Origin: an uncultured Collinsella sp.
GTDB taxonomy: Bacteria; Actinomycetota; Coriobacteriia; Coriobacteriales; Coriobacteriaceae
Length of the DNA stretch: 45,819 bases
Assembly: GCA_934646965.1 (NCBI GenBank)
Contig: CAKUEZ010000004.1
Coordinates: 1 to 45,819, forward strand
Reading direction: 5' to 3'
Shown here piece after piece: positions 40,581-45,819 of the stretch. Position numbers and translations under genes: made by a program. The first letter of the stretch is position 1; each line of letters begins with the position of its first letter. The notes below the pieces were generated by a model. That model saw only the letters and a program-made list of their open reading frames with translations. It did no database searches and had not been told where the DNA came from.

Positions 40581-40599
40581 TGTATCGAAAGGTGGCACT

Positions 40600-41763
40600 A
40601 TGCAGGCATCGCAGCGTCTCGACCGCTTTGGCGCGGAGGTTTTCGCCTCGCTCAACAACAAGCTTCTTGCGCTTAAGGCCCAGGGCAAGACCATTTACAA
40701 CATGAGCGTGGGTACGCCTGATTTTAAGCCGTACGACCACGTGGTCGAGGCGCTCACCCAGGCCGCCCAGGACCCCGAGATGTGGAAGTACGCCCTGCGC
40801 GATCTGCCCGAGCTCAAGCAAGCCGTGTGCGATTACTACGAGCGCCGCTTTGGCGTTTCGGGCATTACGCCGTCCATGGTGCAGTCGTGCAACGGCACGC
40901 AGGAGGGCGTGGGCCACTTGGGCCTGGCGCTGCTCGACCCGGGCGATACCATTCTGGTGCCCGATCCGTGCTACCCGGTCTTTGAGGCGGGCGCCAAGAT
41001 CGCCGACGCCAAGCTCGAGTACTACCCGCTGGTCGCCGAGCACAATTACCTGCCCTATGTGGCAGGCATCGACCCCGAGGTCGCCGACCGCGCCAAGTAC
41101 ATGATCGTGTCGCTGCCCGCCAACCCGGTGGGTTCGGTGGGCACGCCCGAGGTCTACGAGGAGATTATCGCCTTCGCCCGCGAGCACGACCTGCTGATCG
41201 TCCACGACAACGCCTATTCGGATATCGTGTTTGACGGCGAGCCGGGCGGCAGTTTCTTGCAGTATCCCGGTGCGCTCGAGGTGGGCGTGGAGTTCTTCTC
41301 GCTCTCCAAGTCGTTTAACGTCACCGGCGCGCGCATCGGCTTTTTGGTCGGTCGCGAGGACGTGGTCTCGGCCTTTGCCAAGCTGCGCAGCCAGATCGAT
41401 TTTGGCATGTTCTTCCCGATCCAGAAGGCGGCTATTGCTTGCCTGAACGGCCCGCGCGATGAGGTCGAGGCACAGCGCCTGAAGTACCAGGAGCGCCGCG
41501 ATGCCCTGTGCGGCGGTCTTGAGGGCCTGGGCTGGGAGCGCCCCAACGCTCATGGCTCCATGTTCGTGTGGGCAAAGCTTCCCGGCGGACGCACCGATTC
41601 GATGGCGTTTTGCGAGGAGCTCATGGAGAAGGCCGGAGTCGTCGTAACGCCGGGCGCGAGCTTTGGCCCTTCGGGCGAGGGACACGTTCGTATGGCGCTG
41701 GTGCTGCCGCCCGATCAGATTGCTCTGGCTGTCGAGGCGATTCGCGAGGCGGGCCTGTATTAA
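40600..41763 (+). CDS. PLP-dependent class I/II aminotransferase (LL-diaminopimelate / aspartate aminotransferase-like)
   Basis: This 387-residue fold-type I aminotransferase has YNMSVGTPDFKP near the start, a cofactor-phosphate contact in NGTQEGVGHLGLALLDPGD, VSLPANPVGS, the aspartate in IVHDNAYSDIVFDG, and the PLP lysine in FFSLSKSFNVTGARIGFLVG. The FPIQKAAIACLNGP segment is seen in DapL/AlaA-like members. Substrate may be an amino acid of the aspartate or diaminopimelate pathway, which is not decidable from sequence alone. The ATG follows AAAGGTGG. Confidence 0.9.
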   Translation: MQASQRLDRFGAEVFASLNNKLLALKAQGKTIYNMSVGTPDFKPYDHVVEALTQAAQDPEMWKYALRDLPELKQAVCDYYERRFGVSGITPSMVQSCNGTQEGVGHLGLALLDPGDTILVPDPCYPVFEAGAKIADAKLEYYPLVAEHNYLPYVAGIDPEVADRAKYMIVSLPANPVGSVGTPEVYEEIIAFAREHDLLIVHDNAYSDIVFDGEPGGSFLQYPGALEVGVEFFSLSKSFNVTGARIGFLVGREDVVSAFAKLRSQIDFGMFFPIQKAAIACLNGPRDEVEAQRLKYQERRDALCGGLEGLGWERPNAHGSMFVWAKLPGGRTDSMAFCEELMEKAGVVVTPGASFGPSGEGHVRMALVLPPDQIALAVEAIREAGLY

Positions 41764-41963
41764 AAGTTCATTCCAGCCAGTCAATAGCTCGAAACCGATT
41801 TCGTGCAGTTATTTTACGAATTCTGCAAACATTTTCGGCAAACGGTCGATTTTTGGCTGCGAATAGGAGCATAATCAAAGTCCCGATTGGATGTATTGGG
41901 ATTACGGCAAGCCGCTCGGGTCGCCCTGGGCGGTTTGTTTGTGGAGAGAGATGGGAGTTTGTA

Positions 41964-42914
41964 ATGGTTAACGAGAAGAAGGTCGCTATTGTCGGCTGCG
42001 GCTTCGTCGGTTCGTCTTCGGCGTTCGCACTGATGCAGAGTGGTCTGTTCTCCGAGATGGTCCTCATCGACGTGGACAAGAACCGCGCCGAGGGTGAGGC
42101 CCTGGACATCGCGCACGGCATGACGTTTGCCGAGCCGATGAAGATCTACGCCGGCGATTACTCTGATGTCGCCGATGCCGCTATGATCGTCGTCACCGCT
42201 GGTGCTGCCCAGAAGCCCGGCGAGACCCGCCTGGACCTGGTCAACAAGAACGTCAACATCTTTAAGTCCATCATCCCCGAGATTAAGAAGTCCGGTTTCG
42301 ACGGCATCCTGCTGATCGTCTCCAACCCGGTCGACGTTTTGACCTATGCCGCCATCAAGATGTCCGGCCTACCCGAGGGCCACGTTATCGGCTCCGGTAC
42401 CGTGCTCGACACCGGTCGTCTGCAGCAGATGCTCGGTGCCCACGTCGAGGTCGATCCGCGCGACGTTCAGGCCTACGTTATGGGCGAGCACGGCGACTCC
42501 GAGTTCGTCGCCTGGTCCAGCGCTCAGGTTGCCGGCGTGCCGCTGAGCACCTTCTGCGAGCTTCACGGCCATCTGGAGCATGAGGCTGCCGAGAAGCGTA
42601 TCGCCGAGGACGTCAAGAACTCCGCCTACACCATCATCGAGAAGAAGCACGCCACCTACTACGGCGTTGCCATGGCCGTTAAGCGCATCTGCACCGCTGT
42701 CATGCGTGACGAGCAGACGGTTCTTCCCGTCTCCTCGCTCATGGTGGGCGAGTATGGCCTGTCCGATCTGGCCATCTCCATGCCGACCGTTGTTGGTCGC
42801 GACGGCGTTGTCTGCCGCGTCCCCGTGCCGCTGAACGATGATGAGCAGAACGAGCTCACCGCTTCTGCCAAGGCCCTCAAGGACATCATCGACAGCGTCG
42901 ATTTCTCCTGCTAA
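41964..42914 (+). CDS. ldh: L-lactate dehydrogenase
   Basis: This 316-residue NAD-dependent enzyme has the Rossmann loop VGCGFVGSSSAFAL (about 9-22), VTAGAAQKPGETRLDLVNKN, where Gln at the specificity position marks lactate rather than malate dehydrogenase, VSNPVDVLTY, GSGTVLDTGRL and the active histidine in GEHGDSEFVAWS. It reduces pyruvate to lactate to regenerate NAD+ during fermentation. ATG 41964 follows GGGAG. A 200-bp AT-rich leader (41764-41963) precedes it and may hold its promoter, though no clear Rex-type site was found. A strong terminator follows. Confidence 0.94.
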   Translation: MVNEKKVAIVGCGFVGSSSAFALMQSGLFSEMVLIDVDKNRAEGEALDIAHGMTFAEPMKIYAGDYSDVADAAMIVVTAGAAQKPGETRLDLVNKNVNIFKSIIPEIKKSGFDGILLIVSNPVDVLTYAAIKMSGLPEGHVIGSGTVLDTGRLQQMLGAHVEVDPRDVQAYVMGEHGDSEFVAWSSAQVAGVPLSTFCELHGHLEHEAAEKRIAEDVKNSAYTIIEKKHATYYGVAMAVKRICTAVMRDEQTVLPVSSLMVGEYGLSDLAISMPTVVGRDGVVCRVPVPLNDDEQNELTASAKALKDIIDSVDFSC

Positions 42915-42948
42915 ATCCAGCTCTTTTGGGCAACAGGCTACAATGAAA

Positions 42949-42981
42949 GGCGTCCGGGCTCCACGGCCCGGGCGCCTTTTT
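42949..42981 (+). terminator. Terminator of ldh
   Basis: GGCGTCCGGGC / GCCCGGGCGCC (42949-42959, 42966-42976) is followed by TTTTT. Confidence 0.9.
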
Positions 42982-43011
42982 GGTGCAAAGTAACCTGATC
43001 CCAATGCACCA
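42981..43011. repeat. Short palindromic repeat, GGTGCAAAG-type, copy A
   Basis: TGGTGCA / TGCACCA arms enclose AAGTAACCTGATCCCAA. It resembles copy B at 44194-44224 (GGTGCAAAG-x-AACCTG) and shares AACCTG-TCCC with the longer hairpins at 5109 and 17885. Confidence 0.65.
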
Positions 43012-43028
43012 TAGTTGATGGGAGGGCC

Positions 43029-44189
43029 ATGTCGGAATCGCCTAACTTTTTGACGTATGCCCAGACGGCGTTCGATTCGTTTGAAGCGCGGCCGTTCTGT
43101 GCGGTGGACAGTCTGGTGTTTGCATGGCTGTCGTATTTGCGCCTGCCGGGGGATATGCCGGAGCTTGCCGGTTGGCAGGGGCTGGACGTGCGCGAGCTGC
43201 TGCGTGCCGAGTGCTACCAGGACATGATTGGCGACCTGTGGGATCCGGAGGAGAGTCGCGCCTTGCTGGAGGCTGTGGCGGCAAGCCCTCGCTACCGTGG
43301 CGTTCGTGTTTGCGGCTATCGTGCCGTGAGCGATGTGGTGGCGACGGAGCAGTTTGCAGCCATGACGTTCCGGTTTCCGGCGGGGTTTAGCTATCTTTCC
43401 TTCCGGGGGACCGACAGTACGATTGTGGGCTGGAAAGAGGACTTTAACATGGCGTTCCGGTGTCCTGTGCCGGCCCAGGAATCCGCGGCGCGTTATGTGG
43501 ACGAGGCGGCGGATGCGATTGACGGGCCGCTTTTGTGCGGTGGTCATTCCAAGGGCGGAAACCTTGCGGTGTACGGTGCGGCGATGTGCTCCGATGTCGC
43601 TCGTGAGCGAATCGAACGAGCGTATTCCCATGATGGCCCGGGCTTTGTCGAGGAGTTTCTGAGCGGCAACGCCTTTGCCGATCTTTCCGGTCGAATCGAT
43701 AAGACGCTGCCTCGGTCGTCGATCTTTGGCATGATGTTCGAGACGCAGGAGGACTATGCTATTGTCGAGAGCACCGAGTTCAGCCTGCTGCAGCACAATC
43801 CCTTTAGCTGGGTCGTCGACGGCTGCGACTTTGTGTATTGCGAGCGGCTGTCTGCCGGCGCTCGATACGTCGACGGCTCCATTCGCGAGATGCTGCTCGC
43901 GGTGACGCCCAGCGAGCGTGAGCGCTTCGTAGATGCGCTGTTCTCCGTGTTTGAGGCCACGGGCGCCGAACGGTTTGCGGATATCGCGGGGAATCTACGC
44001 GAGAGCCTGCCGGTGATGCTTCAGGCGGCTCAGGGCTTCGACAAGGATACGCGCCGCTTTATCTCGCAGACGATCGCCGCAATTCTAAAATGCGCGCTGT
44101 TGCCCAAGCGCTCCGAGTTCAGCGTGCCCACGAGCGGCAAGAGCTTGGCCGAGCAGCTCGAGGCATGGCAGTCCGAGCTCCTGCGCTAG
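43029..44189 (+). CDS. Mbeg1-like (DUF2974) alpha/beta-hydrolase-fold protein
   Basis: This 386-residue protein has FLTYAQTAFDSFEARPFCAVDSLVFAWLSYL at the N-terminus. Then comes the hydrolase part YLSFRGTDSTIVGWKEDFNMAF and the nucleophile elbow GGHSKGGNLAVYGA (about 178-191, Ser in GHSKG). Members of this family are lipase-like serine hydrolases of unknown substrate. There is no signal peptide or membrane helix, so it is probably cytosolic. An ATG preceded by GGGAGG was chosen. It has short palindromic repeats on both sides (42981, 44194). Confidence 0.88.
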   Translation: MSESPNFLTYAQTAFDSFEARPFCAVDSLVFAWLSYLRLPGDMPELAGWQGLDVRELLRAECYQDMIGDLWDPEESRALLEAVAASPRYRGVRVCGYRAVSDVVATEQFAAMTFRFPAGFSYLSFRGTDSTIVGWKEDFNMAFRCPVPAQESAARYVDEAADAIDGPLLCGGHSKGGNLAVYGAAMCSDVARERIERAYSHDGPGFVEEFLSGNAFADLSGRIDKTLPRSSIFGMMFETQEDYAIVESTEFSLLQHNPFSWVVDGCDFVYCERLSAGARYVDGSIREMLLAVTPSERERFVDALFSVFEATGAERFADIAGNLRESLPVMLQAAQGFDKDTRRFISQTIAAILKCALLPKRSEFSVPTSGKSLAEQLEAWQSELLR

Positions 44190-44193
44190 CCAC

Positions 44194-44224
44194 TGGTGCA
44201 AAGCAACCTGTCCCCTTTGCTCCA
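44194..44224. repeat. Short palindromic repeat, GGTGCAAAG-type, copy B
   Basis: TGGTGCAAAG / CTTTGCTCCA arms enclose CAACCTGTCCC. It lies just after the Mbeg1-like gene and pairs with copy A at 42981-43011 upstream of it. Confidence 0.7.
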
Positions 44225-44300
44225 ATCTCCGATGCGCGTGGGGCGGGCCCGACCGCTATACTGGTTCGTGCTCAATTCGATCGAGAACGGAATGCCGTAT

Positions 44301-45305
44301 ATGAAAATCAATCATGCGATCCTGCATATCCTGGACTTTGATTCGGCCGTCAACGTCATGAGCCAGCGCGAGCTCGATATCGAGAGCCGCACCGTGCGTA
44401 ACTTCGTGACTACACATCTGCGCCGCGCCCGTACTTCGGCCGATAACAAGCGTGCCACGTTTGCCGAGAACTCCGCATTTGGTGGCGAGCTCAAGGGCTA
44501 TTTCTTTGGCGAGCGCGAGTTCGTGGACCTGTCGCAGCAGATTGCGGAGTTCATCTCCTCCGAGCTCACCAGAGCCGAGAAGGCCGAGTCCACCGATGTT
44601 CTCGTGGCGGACTTTGATGACGACGAAGACGCCCGCTGGTTTGCCGTGATGCTGCTGGGCTCCAAGCAGGCCTTTATGCACGAGGTGGGCCGCGAGGAGG
44701 GCGAGGTGCGCAACGATATCGCGCGCCACTACGCAATTCTGCCGAACCCTTCGCAAAAGGTGCCGAGCTATGCCATTGTGCGCGCGAGCACCATGGAGAT
44801 CGGCTACGTGGATAAGAAGCGCAAGATTGCCGGCGAGGACCGCATGCTTATTCCCGACGGCCTGCTGCAGTGCGATACAGGCGTGTCGGGCAAGGAGATT
44901 ATCGACACCGTGACGCGTGTGGTCGAGGAGGTCGCTGAGGAGCACGGTGCCAACACGGCTGTGGCGCTCGCCAAGGTCAAAGCCGCTGTTGCCGAGAAGG
45001 TCGAAGACGATGAGGAACTGCCGCCCTGGGATATCGTCGACGAGGTCTTTGAGGACGAGCCGGTCATTAAGGAGAGCGTGCGTGCGGCATTGACCGAGGA
45101 AAAGGTTCCCGAGCGCGTGCCTGTGGAGCGCAAGCAGGTCGAGCGCGCGGCCGTGCGCAATCACAAGATTCGTACCGATACGGGTATCGAGATCAGCTTC
45201 CCGGCCGAGATGGGCTCGAACTCCGAGTACATCGAGTTCGTCAACGAGCCCAACGGCCTCATCTCCATCGAGCTCAAGAACATCGGAAGTATTGAGAATC
45301 GATAG
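44301..45305 (+). CDS. Nucleoid-associated protein (NdpA/YejK family)
   Basis: This 334-residue protein of the 37-kDa nucleoid-associated family has the N-terminal KINHAILHILDFDSAVNVMSQRELDIESRTVRNFV, a region where the family begins with a conserved hydrophobic strand. It also has PSQKVPSYAIVRASTMEIGYVDKKRKIAGEDRMLIPDGLLQCDTGVSGKEIIDTV. The C-terminal part TGIEISFPAEMGSNSEYIEFVNEPNGLISIELKNIG matches the closing domain. ATG 44301 was chosen. ATG 44292 is three codons upstream and nearly as good. It probably binds DNA in the nucleoid. Specific function is not established in Gram-positives. Confidence 0.9.
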   Translation: MKINHAILHILDFDSAVNVMSQRELDIESRTVRNFVTTHLRRARTSADNKRATFAENSAFGGELKGYFFGEREFVDLSQQIAEFISSELTRAEKAESTDVLVADFDDDEDARWFAVMLLGSKQAFMHEVGREEGEVRNDIARHYAILPNPSQKVPSYAIVRASTMEIGYVDKKRKIAGEDRMLIPDGLLQCDTGVSGKEIIDTVTRVVEEVAEEHGANTAVALAKVKAAVAEKVEDDEELPPWDIVDEVFEDEPVIKESVRAALTEEKVPERVPVERKQVERAAVRNHKIRTDTGIEISFPAEMGSNSEYIEFVNEPNGLISIELKNIGSIENR

Positions 45306-45328
45306 GGCAATAGTTTCTTCCGAAGAGA

Positions 45329-45374
45329 AATCTGGATTATATTTTGAAGTATACTTTGAAATATAATCCAGATT
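45329..45374. promoter_or_regulatory. 46-bp palindromic operator/promoter of the toxin-antitoxin operon
   Basis: AATCTGGATTATATTT (45329-45344) and AAATATAATCCAGATT (45359-45374) are perfect 16-bp arms. The centre AAGTATACTT is itself a perfect palindrome, leaving only TG/TG mismatches. A TATAAT (45362-45367) lies in the right arm, 25 bp before the antitoxin start. The expected role is autorepression by the antitoxin or the TA complex. Confidence 0.85.
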
Positions 45375-45391
45375 ATTTTTTGGAGGTACAA

Positions 45392-45742
45392 ATGTCCCCA
45401 CTTGTTCTGGAAAAGCCGGTGTTTACAAAAGATCAGGTAGTTTCTGCTACCGAAGCGAGCAAGTCCTTATCTGCCGTTCGCAAGCGTGCTAAGCGCGCGC
45501 CGCAGTTTATCGCCGATCATAACGACATCGATACCGTGATTATCGACTACGCCGCCTATGAGGAAATGTACGGCGCCCTACAGTACCTTCGCGAACTTGA
45601 GCTTGATCGCATCGCGGCGGATCGAATCAAAAATGGACCGCACGAGTTTGTTCCGTTTGAGGATGCTCTGACCCCAGAGGAACTCAAGGAGTTCGAATCG
45701 ATGGATCCTGATGCGATTTCCGACGAGGATCTTTTCGAATGA
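45392..45742 (+). CDS. Type II antitoxin, Phd/YefM family
   Basis: This 116-residue antitoxin has an N-terminal DNA-binding part of the YefM/Phd fold (VSATEASKSLSAVRKRAKRAPQFIADHNDIDTVIIDYAAYEEMYGALQYLRELE, about 17-70). A disordered acidic C-terminal tail (EFVPFEDALTPEELKEFESMDPDAISDEDLFE) should wrap and neutralise the toxin. ATG 45392 follows TTGGAGG. The stop overlaps the toxin start by 4 nt (ATGA), so the two are coupled. The upstream 46-bp palindrome is a natural operator. Base composition of the promoter is much more AT-rich than the neighbours. Confidence 0.9.
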   Translation: MSPLVLEKPVFTKDQVVSATEASKSLSAVRKRAKRAPQFIADHNDIDTVIIDYAAYEEMYGALQYLRELELDRIAADRIKNGPHEFVPFEDALTPEELKEFESMDPDAISDEDLFE

Positions 45743-45819
45743 GCGGGCACTTTGTTGTCGGCTTTTTGAACCGAGACGTCGAGAAGGAATATCAAAAACT
45801 CGATGGATCTCAGCGAAGG
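45739..45819 (+). CDS. Type II toxin, RelE/ParE-like (3' end outside window)
   Basis: Only 27 codons are present: ATG overlaps the antitoxin stop as ATGA and the sequence reads MSGHFVVGFLNRDVEKEY followed by QKLDGSQRR. The EYQKLDGSQRR segment resembles the first helix of RelE/ParE-type ribonuclease or gyrase toxins, where a charged helix starts soon after a beta strand. Assignment rests mainly on its position behind the Phd/YefM antitoxin. The catalytic residues are beyond the window edge. Confidence 0.75.
   Translation, partial: MSGHFVVGFLNRDVEKEYQKLDGSQRR

Noticed and set aside
42369..43796. A 475-codon minus-strand open frame spanning ldh and the Mbeg1-like gene
   Set aside because: It crosses the ldh terminator and two real plus-strand genes, so it is a shadow.

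Overview
This roughly 45.8 kb window looks like the chromosome of a gut Coriobacteriia actinobacterium, most likely Collinsella or a close relative. That is an inference from the high-GC coding bias, the gene complement (fermentative L-lactate dehydrogenase, trehalose PTS, polyamine ABC transport, many small Fe-S flavoproteins) and a lineage-typical set of palindromic intergenic repeats. No rRNA, tRNA, CRISPR array or prophage was seen. Genes lie on both strands in short operons, often with 1-8 nt overlaps or with bidirectional terminators between convergent units.

Layout. 1-1.3 kb: end of a polar amino acid ABC transporter. 1.3-3.1 kb: flavodoxin and DUF3793 genes facing a heavy-metal-binding membrane protein, with two similar boxes between them (candidate iron-response locus). 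3.1-5.1 kb: a YolD / Y-family polymerase pair under two LexA-type boxes. 5.1-6.2 kb: a long hairpin repeat, a lone truncated relative of iron alcohol dehydrogenase, and an SMR transporter. 6.3-11.9 kb: a P-II signal protein followed by potABCD-type polyamine transport and an ornithine-cyclodeaminase-like gene. 12.0-12.9 kb: an orphan Abi/AbiF-like protein with two RNxxxH (HEPN-type) motifs, preceded by a promoter, a LexA-like box and a compact RNA hairpin. 13.2-17.9 kb: a five-gene flavoenzyme operon (2Fe-2S, FAD/4Fe-4S, BFD-like, DAO-type subunits plus iron alcohol dehydrogenase), then a second copy of the hairpin repeat.

18-19.8 kb: pgi. 19.9-22.7 kb, minus strand: an unusual three-gene unit with an unknown protein, a ClpP-like protease and a coupled VirD4/TraG-like ATPase lacking membrane segments. 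23.2-25.7 kb: two HAD phosphatases and a fructoselysine-kinase-like PfkB protein. 25.7-26.0 kb: a 243-bp MITE-like element whose terminal repeat supplies the stop codon of a tatD gene. 26.8-28.9 kb: tcdA, a putative small RNA, and an sdpR-sdpI pair. 29-30.7 kb: ettA. 30.7-35.2 kb: a palindromic repeat, then the trehalose locus (GntR repressor, PTS EIIBC, phosphotrehalase) with three operator-like palindromes. 35.2-38.3 kb: two low-complexity proteins and a DUF4160 gene pair. 38.4-45.3 kb: nadE, an aminotransferase, ldh, a Mbeg1-like hydrolase and a nucleoid-associated protein. The window ends inside a type II toxin-antitoxin operon headed by a 46-bp palindrome.

The strongest candidate for an under-described system is the AbiF-like protein with its upstream hairpin RNA and SOS-like box (12.07-12.87 kb). 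The ClpP/VirD4-like unit (19.9-22.7 kb) and the leader RNA before sdpRI (27.64-27.77 kb) follow.
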